Positions 8,408-17,198 are shown, numbered from the stretch's first letter. The stretch is DNA of 64,000 bases from Photobacterium damselae (GCF_003026815.1 NZ_PYOG01000009.1:91189-155188); one strand, 5' to 3'. Translations and numbers: made by a program. Notes: generated by a model from the sequence alone, not told the origin.

Positions 8408-10822
8408 TCACTTTTTCACCCGCAACACATATTCAGCTAAACGTAAATCTACTAACTCTTTTACTGCCTGATGCAACATTTCACGATCTGATGCGTTAAC
8501 AACAAAGTTTGCTTTAAATCGACCATCTTCAAGAGAGAACCAACGCTGACCATCTTGATTAGCCGTGGTGTAGGCTCGGATAGGATTTCTTAACCAGTAT
8601 TTGTGCCACTTTTCATCATTAGGTTGGCAATGTTGCTCGGCTTTCGCTACATCGCGCTGTTTTAGCTCTGGGTAACGATTTAGCACCAATAAACTTTGTG
8701 AGGCTAATTGTTCAGTTGTTGGTGCAGTCGTAAAGCCATCAAGAGTTAAAAAGGCTTCAAGCAAAATCGCTTTAAAACATTTGGTCATGGCTGTTTGCGC
8801 GATACCTCGATGGAGAAAATCTCCAAACTCTTGTACTAATTGCTTTAGTTGTTCATTGTTTTCTTGTGCCGCAACTAAGGCAAACCAACTCCCATATTGT
8901 TGGCGAACTTTATCTAAACGATAACCTTTTTGTAGAAACTCAGTGGCTGTTGGACGATGACCAAGTACAGTTTTGAGCTCTTGATATTCTTCTTCGCTAT
9001 TGATGCGATAGCGCTTTGCCATCTCTTGCCAAAAAGTCACTAATTGAAGGTCATAATTGATAAAGCATCCTTCAGTGAGTTGCGTGCCGTGGTTTATCTT
9101 TTTGACTAAATCACGGATATTCGAGACATCAAGTAGGGCTGTTGGTTTGATTAAGAAAGATTGATGGTTACCGATAAAATCCAAAACCACTAACTTTTGC
9201 TTATTTGTTGTTGGAGACTGCCGCAATCCACGACCGAGTTGCTGTAAAAATAGGATTTTTGACTCAGTTGGTCTGATCATCAAGATGGTATCGATCGCAG
9301 GAATATCTGTGCCTTCATTAAAGAGATCTACCGAGAAAATAATATCAATCTCGCCATGTTCTAGTTGTTTTAGCGCTTCATTACGACGAACCTCAGAATA
9401 GCTGTACACTGCAATGGCTTTAATTCCAGCTAGGGTAAAGAAGTTTGCCATATAATCAGCGTGTTTTTTTGAGATACAAAAAGCGAGAGTCCGAGTTTGC
9501 TTCTTTTCCTGCCAATGTTTAAGAATGTGCTGAGCTCTAAGCTGAGTTGCAAAAGCGTTATCTAAAACTTTGGGATCAAATTTACCATTGCGCCAAGGAA
9601 TTTCTTGATAGTTTACGAATTGATCATAAATACCAAAATAGTCAAATGGCACCAAAATACGCTCATCAATGCCGTGAACCAAGTTACGCTCAAACACCAG
9701 ATTATTATCACAAAGTGACAGAATATTAGCTTGATCCGAGCGCTCTGGTGTAGCTGTTAAACCCAATAAAAACTGAGGGGTGAAGTAGTTGAGTAAGGCC
9801 TGATAGGTTGGAGCACTTGCATGATGGAATTCATCCACCACAATATAATCGAAATGATCTGGTGCAAATCGTTTGAGATGTTCTTCTTGACCCAATGTTT
9901 GAATGGAGGCAAATAAATAATCAGCATCCAGATCTTTATTTTGGCCGTGATAATGTCCCGTACTTGCCTGCTCATTTAGTAAAATAAAAGTACGTTCAGC
10001 TTGCGTTAAAATCTCTTCTCGGTGGGCAACAAATAAAATGCGTTGTGCTTGCAGTTGTTTTGCATCAAAGGCCGATAGCCAAGTTTTCCCCATTCCTGTA
10101 GCAAGAACAACAAGTCCTCTTTGATATCCTGCTTCTCGTGTTTTATTTAACGCGACTAAAGCTTCGTTTTGAATGCTATTAGGATGAAACGGTTCATCGC
10201 TTATATCAAAACTTCCCGTGATTAATTTTATGATCTCAGGACTTTGTTGTTGATAGCGTTCGATATAAGCATCGATCCAGGAGTGCGTTAACCAATGGGT
10301 TGCAGGATGCTTAAATAAGCGCTGAAATTGCTGGCGAATATAATAAAACTCGGTTGCAGCTTCAGAGTCATCAGGATGTTCATAGTCGTAGCGTAATGCC
10401 CATTCATAGCTGCTGCATAATGCTCCTCGGCTCATATTATTTGAACCAACCCAAGCACAACCTTGCTCAATGCAGTTTTCTTTTGTTTTAACGCAGATAT
10501 ACGATTTTAAGTGAAAACTGACGTTATGATCGCATTGAAAAACTCGAACTCTTGCTCCTCGTTCAACCAGTAACATTAACTGTCGTAGGGCTACTGGCTG
10601 AGTAACTGATAGATAGTCAGAGGTCAAAATTTCAATGGTTGCGCCACTGTCTAAGGCATCAAGCAGGGGATTAAATAGACATTCAATGCCAGACTTCATA
10701 ATAAAAGAGACGGAGATCTCAATGATAGAAGCGTGATTGATTGCATGGATTAATTTCGGTAGTAGGGGATCTTCTGCCGAACCTGAACTTAGTTTATGAC
10801 CGTAATATAAAGAGTTAGTCAT
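8408..10822 (-). CDS. PLD-domain superfamily 2 helicase
   Basis: An 804-residue two-part enzyme. Residues ~20-170 are a phospholipase D-like domain with an HLK at 104-106 followed by GSNNMSRGAL (126-135), the HxK...N pattern of PLD nucleases. Residues ~210-560 are a superfamily 2 helicase: motif I ATGMGKT (241-247), motif II DEFH, motif III LTATPER and motif VI QQLGRGLRQS. The layout follows the DUF3427-type helicases, though this protein is shorter than many. The C-terminal part ends ADREML...LRLAEY. It begins one base after the methyltransferase gene, so the pair is one operon. A nucleic-acid processing or defence role is inferred. Confidence 0.8.
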   Translation of the reverse strand: MTNSLYYGHKLSSGSAEDPLLPKLIHAINHASIIEISVSFIMKSGIECLFNPLLDALDSGATIEILTSDYLSVTQPVALRQLMLLVERGARVRVFQCDHNVSFHLKSYICVKTKENCIEQGCAWVGSNNMSRGALCSSYEWALRYDYEHPDDSEAATEFYYIRQQFQRLFKHPATHWLTHSWIDAYIERYQQQSPEIIKLITGSFDISDEPFHPNSIQNEALVALNKTREAGYQRGLVVLATGMGKTWLSAFDAKQLQAQRILFVAHREEILTQAERTFILLNEQASTGHYHGQNKDLDADYLFASIQTLGQEEHLKRFAPDHFDYIVVDEFHHASAPTYQALLNYFTPQFLLGLTATPERSDQANILSLCDNNLVFERNLVHGIDERILVPFDYFGIYDQFVNYQEIPWRNGKFDPKVLDNAFATQLRAQHILKHWQEKKQTRTLAFCISKKHADYMANFFTLAGIKAIAVYSYSEVRRNEALKQLEHGEIDIIFSVDLFNEGTDIPAIDTILMIRPTESKILFLQQLGRGLRQSPTTNKQKLVVLDFIGNHQSFLIKPTALLDVSNIRDLVKKINHGTQLTEGCFINYDLQLVTFWQEMAKRYRINSEEEYQELKTVLGHRPTATEFLQKGYRLDKVRQQYGSWFALVAAQENNEQLKQLVQEFGDFLHRGIAQTAMTKCFKAILLEAFLTLDGFTTAPTTEQLASQSLLVLNRYPELKQRDVAKAEQHCQPNDEKWHKYWLRNPIRAYTTANQDGQRWFSLEDGRFKANFVVNASDREMLHQAVKELVDLRLAEYVLRVKK

Positions 10823-10823
10823 C

Positions 10824-11399
10824 TTACTTCACCAAAATAACATTGAGCCACTTTTCGTCTTCTCGCCCTGGACGCAAATCGCCTGTAATCCATGTTTCTT
10901 GAATTTGTAGTGGAGAGCCAACTAAAAAGCTTTGTAGTCGTTGTTCTGTACTATTGGTAAAGAAACGGCCATTACGTTCAACATCATCATTGCCATATTT
11001 AAATGAGCAGTAAAAAGCCCCGCCAGTAACTAGCATGTTAGACAGTTTATTAAAGACACTAGCAAGCTCATGAGAGGGAACATGCAACAGAGAAGCACAA
11101 GCCCAAATCCCATCAAATTGAGTCTGGCTGGTGAAGTTTTGAAACGTAGTGATTTCAACCGATTGACCAATTAACTGCTCGGCTCGTTTGCCTAACTCTT
11201 CACTGGCATCAATCGCGGTAACTTGATAACCCATATCAAGAAAAGATTTGCTGTCGCGGCCAGAACCACAGCCAGCATCAAGCACATGTGCATGAGGAGA
11301 TAAATAAGGAATAAATCGTTCTAAAAGCGGGCTGACATCGACATTAACGGTAGATTGGTAGAAATCATCTGCATGAGTGTTGTAGAAATCAATCGACAT
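10824..11399 (-). CDS. Class I SAM-dependent methyltransferase
   Basis: A 191-residue TehB-like methyltransferase. Motif I is VLDAGCGSGRDS, followed by the acidic strand VTAIDAS and the motif IV region FDGIWACASLLHV; the small size leaves no room for a DNA target-recognition domain, so the substrate is more likely a small molecule or a protein than DNA. It is translated just ahead of the PLD-helicase with a one-base gap, which ties it to that enzyme. The AGGAT ribosome site fits the ATG at 11397-11399. Confidence 0.8.
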   Translation of the reverse strand: MSIDFYNTHADDFYQSTVNVDVSPLLERFIPYLSPHAHVLDAGCGSGRDSKSFLDMGYQVTAIDASEELGKRAEQLIGQSVEITTFQNFTSQTQFDGIWACASLLHVPSHELASVFNKLSNMLVTGGAFYCSFKYGNDDVERNGRFFTNSTEQRLQSFLVGSPLQIQETWITGDLRPGREDEKWLNVILVK

Positions 11400-11579
11400 A
11401 GAACATCCTAATAGGCACCAATTAGTTATAGGCTAATAATACATATAATCTTTTCATAAATGCAGACTGCATTATAAATAGGCTATCAAATAACAAATTT
11501 GTGTTTTATATCATATTTATACTGACTCTTATACGGTACTTTCTGCTAGTTAATATTGATCGTGTAATTGAGTACGAGT

Positions 11580-13448
11580 ATGGCTATTTTGATCCCTGCA
11601 TTATCCACATGCCTAAAAAAGATGACATCGGGAGAGAGACGCTTTGCTCGTCGGCTTGAAACGCATTTAGAAGATGATTATTTGTGCTGGTTTGATATAC
11701 CAGTAGGAAAAAAGCGTCGTTATCCAGATTTTATTATATTGCACCCTGATCGCGGTCTACTTTTCCTTGAAGTTAAGGACTGGAAGTTATCATCAATTTC
11801 TGATCTTACTAGTACTCAAGTTACATTACATACAGATAAGGGATTAGAGCGAAAAGCGAATCCTTTAGAGCAGGTTAGACAATGTACCTACACGGTATTA
11901 AACAAACTAAAATCTGATCTACAATTAATTAATCATGAAGGAAAATATAAAGGTTCATTAGTATTACCCTATGGTTATGGCGTGGTATTAACAAATATTA
12001 CTCGCAAACAATTAAATGATGCCATTCCTCTTGATGCGCAAGATACTGTCTTACCGCCACATTTGGTTATTTGTAAAGATGAGATGACTGATAGTGTTGA
12101 TATAGAAGTATTCCAAAGTCAATTATGGGGAATGTTTAACTATACATTTCCTAATCAGTTAACGTTTCCTCAAATAGATCGAATTAGATGGCATCTTTAT
12201 CCTGAAATACGTATTCAGTCCCCAGATCAAGCATCGTTATTCGAGGAAGAGGATTTTGAATTTAAGCATGAGGATTTTTCAGGAAATATGCCGGATATCA
12301 TCAAAATTATGGATATCCAGCAAGAACAGTTGGCTAGAAGCTTAGGTGAAGGACACCGAGTTATTCATGGCGTCGCAGGATCAGGTAAAACACTTATTTT
12401 AGGCTATCGTTGTCTTCACTTGGCAGCCTTACTGCACAAGCCAATCTTAGTATTGTGTTTCAATATTACATTGGCATCCAAATTACGTAGTTTTATACGA
12501 GATAAAGAAATAGAGCATAAGGTACAGGTTTACCATTTCCATGATTGGTGTGGTCAACAATTACGTACTTATCACATCAAGTTAGTTGATGGAGATAATG
12601 CAGTTTGGGAAAGGCAAGTTGATAGTGTTATTGCTGGGGTTGATAAGGGGGATATACCTAGAGCTCAGTATGGTGCCGTTTTGATTGATGAAGGGCATGA
12701 TTTTGAAGCTGATTGGCTAAAGTTGATTACTCAAATGGTTGATCCTGACACTAACTCATTATTGTTGTTATATGACGATGCACAGTCTATTTATAAACAT
12801 AAAAATGGGCTTAATTTTTCATTGTCTAGTGTTGGTATTCAAGCTCAAGGCCGTACAACGATCTTAAAATTAAACTATCGTAATACTCAAGAAATACTGC
12901 AATTCTCATATCAATTTGCTCAAACGTATTTTGAACAAGCTGATCATGATGATATACCCGTGATTAAACCCGAAGCGGCAGGAATATCGGGGGATAATCC
13001 AATTGTGCGCCAATTTCCAGATGCTGAATCAGAAGTTTGTTTTTTAGTTAGATGCATTAAAAAATGGCAACTAGATGGCAGATTATTACAAAATATAGCT
13101 ATTTTATATCCAAGTAGTTATATGGGTAAAAAAGCATTAGATGCATTAAAAAAAGCTGGAATAGATTGTATTTGGCTTGCTAAATCAGACTATAAGAAAA
13201 AGTACGATCCTAAAAAGAATCAGTTAGCTATTTTACCTATTCACAGTAGCAAAGGCCTTGAATTTGATACGGTTGTGATCATAGATAGTAGTCACCAGTA
13301 CCAGAATGATGACGATGTATCCTCAATTGTTCGTTTATTATATGTTGGGTTCACCCGAGCAATGAAACATTTGCTTGTGACTTACCATGAAGAAAATGAA
13401 TTAAGTGAAAGTTTTGAGAAAATAGCGAAGAAGAAAGCTATAGGATAG
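11580..13448 (+). CDS. NERD-domain UvrD/Rep-type helicase
   Basis: A 622-residue protein. The N-terminal NERD (nuclease-related) domain shows PDFIILHPDRGLLFLEVKDW, whose D and E-x-K are the nuclease-like residues. A superfamily 1 helicase follows: Walker A GVAGSGKT, DEGHDF as motif II, LNYRNTQEI as motif IV-like, HSSKGLEFD and VGFTRAMKHL as motifs V-VI. Fusions like this are common near defence genes and are thought to process DNA ends. The ATG at 11580 is used; a TTG four codons earlier is possible. It is divergent from the methyltransferase-helicase operon and converges on the small gene at 13522. Confidence 0.8.
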   Translation: MAILIPALSTCLKKMTSGERRFARRLETHLEDDYLCWFDIPVGKKRRYPDFIILHPDRGLLFLEVKDWKLSSISDLTSTQVTLHTDKGLERKANPLEQVRQCTYTVLNKLKSDLQLINHEGKYKGSLVLPYGYGVVLTNITRKQLNDAIPLDAQDTVLPPHLVICKDEMTDSVDIEVFQSQLWGMFNYTFPNQLTFPQIDRIRWHLYPEIRIQSPDQASLFEEEDFEFKHEDFSGNMPDIIKIMDIQQEQLARSLGEGHRVIHGVAGSGKTLILGYRCLHLAALLHKPILVLCFNITLASKLRSFIRDKEIEHKVQVYHFHDWCGQQLRTYHIKLVDGDNAVWERQVDSVIAGVDKGDIPRAQYGAVLIDEGHDFEADWLKLITQMVDPDTNSLLLLYDDAQSIYKHKNGLNFSLSSVGIQAQGRTTILKLNYRNTQEILQFSYQFAQTYFEQADHDDIPVIKPEAAGISGDNPIVRQFPDAESEVCFLVRCIKKWQLDGRLLQNIAILYPSSYMGKKALDALKKAGIDCIWLAKSDYKKKYDPKKNQLAILPIHSSKGLEFDTVVIIDSSHQYQNDDDVSSIVRLLYVGFTRAMKHLLVTYHEENELSESFEKIAKKKAIG

Positions 13449-13521
13449 GAATTACTCCTCCTCCCTCATACTAAGCAGAGCCTATAAGTGCTTACTGAGG
13501 ATAAACCAAGCTTAATGATGT

Positions 13522-13890
13522 CTAAGCTAACTTTGTCGTTATCATGATCTCTTTTCGATGCAAAATAGGTGGGTTTTCTGATTTACAGTAATCGGTACGT
13601 TTGTGGGTTAGTTTAACAAGATCAACGATGACACTTTGCTTAAGTGGCGGATAAGATTCGCTATAGAAGGTAGGATAACTAAGAAAAGATAACCGGAACT
13701 CTTTTTTGTATAACTTAACCAGATCCCATTGCTCATCTTCAAGTTTAATGGCTTTTGCGACAGCCGGTATAAATTGCTTCAGATTATCGGGTAAGGAAGA
13801 AAAAGCATCTTTATGTAAGTAGATAGCATCCGGCAGGTTTTTACCTACTTTGATTTTGGCAACTGAGCTTTTAAATAGGTCTTGGTTCAT
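13522..13890 (-). CDS. Orphan N-terminal domain of phosphorothioation-associated methyltransferase
   Basis: A 122-residue protein matching only the N-terminal domain of the DNA phosphorothioation-associated putative methyltransferase family: GKNLPDAIYLHKDAFSSLP near the start, YPTFYSESYPPLKQSVIVDL in the middle and NPPILHRKE near the end. In full-length members a methyltransferase domain follows that last motif; here the frame stops eight residues later. No dnd genes are in the window. It is either a decayed remnant or a stand-alone version of the domain. Confidence 0.55.
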   Translation of the reverse strand: MNQDLFKSSVAKIKVGKNLPDAIYLHKDAFSSLPDNLKQFIPAVAKAIKLEDEQWDLVKLYKKEFRLSFLSYPTFYSESYPPLKQSVIVDLVKLTHKRTDYCKSENPPILHRKEIMITTKLA

Positions 13891-14309
13891 CGGTCACCCT
13901 AACTCTTCGTTTTTATTTATTATATGAGCTTGAAGAGAGACCCAAAAGAGAAAGAACTAAAATAACGAGTACGTAGTACCCATCTGTGTACCAAAAATCT
14001 TTTATTGAATTAAGCTAGTGTCATAAGGGTATAGCGAAGAGGTGGGAAATATTACTTTTGGCTATGATGTGTATCTTGGAATTCTAGATTATCAATCGAT
14101 AAATACAAAAGGCCGCAAGTCCTATTGAACTTGCGGCCTTCCCAAACGTTTGGTGGGCTGGCGTAAGTTGAATAGTTGTCTCATTTATTTTAAATTCAAT
14201 AATTTAAAACGATTGTTTGAATTTGTTATTACATTAATTTCCTACTGAAAAAGGAACTGAACCCGCGTCCGCTTATGTTGATTTTCCTGATGATTCTGGT
14301 TTGATATAG
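13891..14309. other. Intergenic junction region with ssrA-like remnants
   Basis: No gene was seen in this 419-base stretch. It holds the first copy of the ssrA-end repeat (14097-14173). A second short match to the tmRNA T-arm region lies at 14254-14270, where GAACTGAACCCGCGTCC matches the real ssrA sequence at 36142-36158 in 15 of 17 bases. The region looks like the outer edge of the stacked elements. Confidence 0.55.
14097..14173 (-). repeat. Direct repeat copy 1: ssrA 3'-end remnant plus terminator (att-like)
   Basis: This copy matches 16085-16162 with one substitution and one missing A; the last 67 bases are identical. Read on the minus strand it begins ATTCAACTTACGCCAGCCCACCA, close to the tmRNA end GTTCAACTCCCGCCAGCTCCACCA. 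It then has a spacer and a GC-rich hairpin (AAGGCCGCAAGT paired with ACTTGCGGCCTT) and a T-rich tail. This is the layout of an attachment site left by integration at ssrA. Confidence 0.75.
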
Positions 14310-15611
14310 CTAAATCTTCTTAACTATTTTCTGAGTATTCTCAAAAATTGAGCCCACGATATGCTCAGGAAAGCCTTTAGGCAATGTAGCACTTACCTGT
14401 AACATCGCCTTCGGTAAGGCATCTTTCATTTCATCAATTATCTCTTGCATCGTGTCTTGATTAAAGTTTACATCTTTAGCTGTATCCAAAAAGTGACGAG
14501 GCAGGATTTTACTGATTTCATACTTCTTGCCCTTTGTTGCTTTCAATCCCATCGCCAGCTTAAGCTTTCTGATATTGAGCCCTTTTCCTCCTAATAGTGG
14601 GTAGGCTGACAAAATATCGTAGAATGGAGTGAGTCTGTAGCTACCTCCTTTATCAATATAGATAGAAAAGTTTTTAGCATGTCCATCTGTAGCGCCAATG
14701 AGCCATTGAAATACTTGGAATCTCATGAAGTTATACCGATCTTCTAGAGCATTACTTGACCCCATTAATAACTCCATGATCTGAGCTATGCCAGGGCCAC
14801 CTTGAGATTCGTACTTAATGGATGATGGCATACCAAATACTTGGCAGATATCTTCCTGAGGTAAGCGTAGCAAGCTTGCTCTGTCTTTTGTCCAGCGCCT
14901 ATCAAAGCGTTCTACAGCTAAAGCTTTAATGTTGTCTGTTTGGATTATATTGACGTTGGGAACTGTAACCCCCAGAGCTCTAGCTAGCTCAATACAAAGG
15001 TACTCGTTTTCTACGCTATCTTTGAGATCTAGGGTCGCGTTGGCTTGTTGTATTTCGCCGATTGGCAGCTTGATGATGTGAGTGGTGGGGGTGTTTCCTT
15101 TCGGTATACACCATTGCTCATCAGCGAATAGGAGAGCCGTTTTCTCTTGAGCTCCTGCCACGGAGATTCTAAAGTCTTCTTCTTCTTCGAGCATTCCGAG
15201 CGGAATATCAGACTTGTATGCAGAAAGAACAGTTTCTAGTTTTTTGTTATCAAGGACTTCGTAGCTAAGTGGCTCTTTTTTATAGGGGCGGTCTGGAGGA
15301 AGTAAAGCAATCGCACCAACACTGTCTTTTCCTATTTCTTTTAGTAGATCAAATGGTTGTTTGGATGACGCCTTGTACCTTGCAACTATTCTATCTCTGA
15401 CTTGAGGGCTGTCTGGCAAGAGATTGTCAAAATAGTTTATAACTGCATCGGAAGTGATAGCTGGTAATTGAAGTTTTAAAGACAATGATAGTGGTCGAGT
15501 TACCGCATTGGTTAACCAGTTTTTATCATATTGAAAAGTGTGAGCACCATTCTTATGTTTCTCTAGAGTACCAACAAGTTCACCATTCATGTATGCGATT
15601 AGCTTTTGCAT
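14310..15611 (-). CDS. hipA: HipA-type serine/threonine kinase toxin
   Basis: A 433-residue toxin of the HipBA toxin-antitoxin family. Known members phosphorylate glutamyl-tRNA synthetase and induce dormancy. The N-terminal subdomain (MQKLIAYMNGELVGTL) is followed by the kinase core: ISVAGAQEK (the P-loop-like segment), the catalytic DGHAKNFSIY and the metal-binding YDILSAYP. All key residues seem present, so it should be active. The start ATG overlaps the hipB stop in a TAATG, giving translational coupling with the antitoxin. It lies between two att-like repeats. Confidence 0.9.
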   Translation of the reverse strand: MQKLIAYMNGELVGTLEKHKNGAHTFQYDKNWLTNAVTRPLSLSLKLQLPAITSDAVINYFDNLLPDSPQVRDRIVARYKASSKQPFDLLKEIGKDSVGAIALLPPDRPYKKEPLSYEVLDNKKLETVLSAYKSDIPLGMLEEEEDFRISVAGAQEKTALLFADEQWCIPKGNTPTTHIIKLPIGEIQQANATLDLKDSVENEYLCIELARALGVTVPNVNIIQTDNIKALAVERFDRRWTKDRASLLRLPQEDICQVFGMPSSIKYESQGGPGIAQIMELLMGSSNALEDRYNFMRFQVFQWLIGATDGHAKNFSIYIDKGGSYRLTPFYDILSAYPLLGGKGLNIRKLKLAMGLKATKGKKYEISKILPRHFLDTAKDVNFNQDTMQEIIDEMKDALPKAMLQVSATLPKGFPEHIVGSIFENTQKIVKKI

Positions 15612-15859
15612 TACCAACTCTCATCATCATTTTCATTTAACGAAGCTACCTGCGATTTCTCTTGGATACTCAATGTTAGATCCATTGCCTGGACCAGCTT
15701 AAAGAAGGTAGAAAGTGTTGTTTTGTTAGGGTTGTTTTCGAAGTTCGAGATTGTAGCTTGCTTGATGCCGACTTTTTTGGCTAGTTCTGACTGTGTCCAT
15801 CCATTCTTCTGACGTATCAGTAGCATCATATCTGCTAATTGTTTTGGACTATATATCAT
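15611..15859 (-). CDS. hipB: HipB-type XRE antitoxin and repressor
   Basis: An 82-residue helix-turn-helix protein. Residues ~5-65 form an XRE domain with WTQSELAKKVGIKQATISNFE as the DNA-reading helices. It is first in the hipBA operon and its stop overlaps the hipA start. In the family it neutralises HipA and represses the operon by binding TATCC-N8-GGATA sites; four such sites lie just upstream. Confidence 0.9.
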   Translation of the reverse strand: MIYSPKQLADMMLLIRQKNGWTQSELAKKVGIKQATISNFENNPNKTTLSTFFKLVQAMDLTLSIQEKSQVASLNENDDESW

Positions 15860-15907
15860 TTGTTCCAGTTCTCTATAGAATTAAGGTGCACCTTCAAGAT
15901 ATTTAAT

Positions 15908-16009
15908 TATCCCTTAGTGAGGATAGGTAAAAGTATATCCCCACAAGAGGGTAAAGTCTACATTATCCCCACTAAGGGATGAGGAAGTATTTATCCCTTC
16001 CTGGGGATA
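15908..16009. promoter_or_regulatory. Four HipB operators at 28-bp spacing
   Basis: Sites of the form TATCC-N8-GGATA start at 15908, 15936, 15964 and 15992. The first and fourth are perfect, the third has one mismatch (GGATG) and the second has a weaker right half (GGGTA). The spacing is exactly 28 bp each time. This is the operator type known from Escherichia coli hipBA and points to cooperative autorepression. Confidence 0.85.
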
Positions 16010-16084
16010 TTGAGAGGTCTGCGCAAGAAGCTGAGGAGTAGTGGTATCTAGTGAAATACCAACAGATGTAGATGCTAATGGAAA

Positions 16085-16162
16085 CGATAGATACAAAAAG
16101 GCCGCAAGTCCTATTGAACTTGCGGCCTTCCCAAACGTTTGGTGGGCTGGCGTAAGTTGAAT
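16085..16162 (-). repeat. Direct repeat copy 2: ssrA 3'-end remnant plus terminator (left att of the island)
   Basis: A near-identical partner of 14097-14173. To its left (about 16040-16090) the sequence GAAATACC...GATGCTA...ATGGA...ATAGATACAA resembles the integrase-side flank of ssrA at 35995-36060. To its right, TGGAATACC-type sites appear again. It is therefore the likely left attachment site of the 20-kb island and, at the same time, a scar from an older insertion. Confidence 0.75.
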
Positions 16163-16687
16163 TCATGCTATAATTCCTTGTTTTTAAAGTTTTGTTGTTA
16201 ATTCAAGTTTTCCTTGGAATACCGTTTGGAATACAAAACCTTACGGTTGTTAATGGACTTTAATGGATATATATCTAAAGGATTTTTACAGTTTTCAATT
16301 TATGACAATAATCACGATATGGTATTCATCGCATATTAAGATCATACTTATAACTTTATTGGTAAAGTCTGATGATTAAAGTTACCTCTCTTGCATTTTT
16401 ATCTATGCTATCTGTTCTAATGTTTTCTCAATCAACGATACCTGATTACTGGTCGCTTGCATAATAGCAAGAATATAACGTATACACATTATCGAACAAT
16501 AATGGGCAAGTATTAACATTTACTTGTGCTCTGCAAGTATAAGAAAAATTGGGGATTAGATTACTAATTACCTTAAAAATAAAAGCCATGTATGGATTTT
16601 ATTTTACATCTTACTCTGAAATAGAAAATTTCAAATAATTTTAAATATATATCATAACTTGGATAATAAGATAGGATTATATTTATA
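16163..16687. other. Left end of the island with integrase arm-type sites
   Basis: This 525-base stretch holds two TGGAATAC-type sites (16215-16223, 16227-16235) followed by TTAATGGATATATATCTA, which mirrors the order seen at 35993-36060 near the integrase. The rest is AT-rich with one short frame at 16372. No other gene was seen. Confidence 0.55.
16372..16464 (+). CDS. Possible 30-residue hydrophobic peptide
   Basis: A short frame MIKVTSLAFL... with one positively charged residue, a hydrophobic stretch to about residue 18 and a polar tail ending DYWSLA. It could be a small membrane peptide or a broken signal peptide. There is only a poor ribosome site, so it may be chance. Confidence 0.2.
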   Translation: MIKVTSLAFLSMLSVLMFSQSTIPDYWSLA

Positions 16688-17164
16688 ATGTTACGTTACT
16701 TGACTCTAATACCAGTTATTAATAATATAACTGATAGTTTTATTGATAATGTACTAAGACCTAAAGTAAAACCAGTAGAAGGTTCGATTGTTTATTGTGA
16801 TTTATTATTAGGTTATGCAGAACATTCTGGAATCTATATTGATAATGATCAAATAGTCCATAAGAATCGACATGGGATTATAGAATCAGTTTCATCAAAA
16901 GATTTTATTGAAAATACTACTGCAATATCAATATATGTAAGTTCTTATAAGGGAAACGCCTCTGGTTCTGTAGTTTCTGCATGGAGAGCGGAATCTCAAA
17001 TTGGTATTCATGACGAATATTCATTTTATCGCTATAATTGTCATCAATTTTGTAGTTATTGTATATCTGGGGATTTAGATAATTATGATATCTCTTTGAT
17101 GCAATTGAAGACTAATAGCAAAAATAATATTGATATTGATGATTGGTTAGTATGGGATAGATGA
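16688..17164 (+). CDS. LRAT-like (NlpC/P60 superfamily) protein
   Basis: A 158-residue protein with the two hallmarks of the lecithin:retinol acyltransferase-like group of circularly permuted NlpC/P60 enzymes. These are a His in AEHSGIYI (about residues 45-52) and a Cys in the block YNCHQFCSY (about 115-123). The pattern VEGSIVYCDL before the His and IVHKNRHGIIESVSSKDF after it fits. Family members are thiol acyltransferases or hydrolases acting on lipids or peptides. The substrate here is unknown. It is the first convincing gene inside the left island end, stands alone, and is followed by a palindromic terminator. Confidence 0.65.
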   Translation: MLRYLTLIPVINNITDSFIDNVLRPKVKPVEGSIVYCDLLLGYAEHSGIYIDNDQIVHKNRHGIIESVSSKDFIENTTAISIYVSSYKGNASGSVVSAWRAESQIGIHDEYSFYRYNCHQFCSYCISGDLDNYDISLMQLKTNSKNNIDIDDWLVWDR

Positions 17165-17170
17165 TGACAA

Positions 17171-17198
17171 AAGAACTGATGATATATCATCAGTTCTT
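17171..17198. terminator. Perfect 28-bp palindromic terminator
   Basis: AAGAACTGATGATA is followed at once by its exact complement, giving a loop-less 28-bp palindrome between convergent genes. A T-rich tail (CTTTTTATTTT) follows on the plus strand. It should end both transcripts. Confidence 0.75.

Noticed and set aside
14254..14270. GAACTGAACCCGCGTCC as part of a second tRNA or tmRNA gene
   Set aside because: Only the 17-base T-arm-like stretch matches; no acceptor or other arms surround it. It is kept only as a possible att remnant.
14097..16162. The 77-78 bp repeats as insertion sequence ends or CRISPR repeats
   Set aside because: There are only two copies, no transposase, and their content is a tmRNA end plus terminator, which fits att remnants better.
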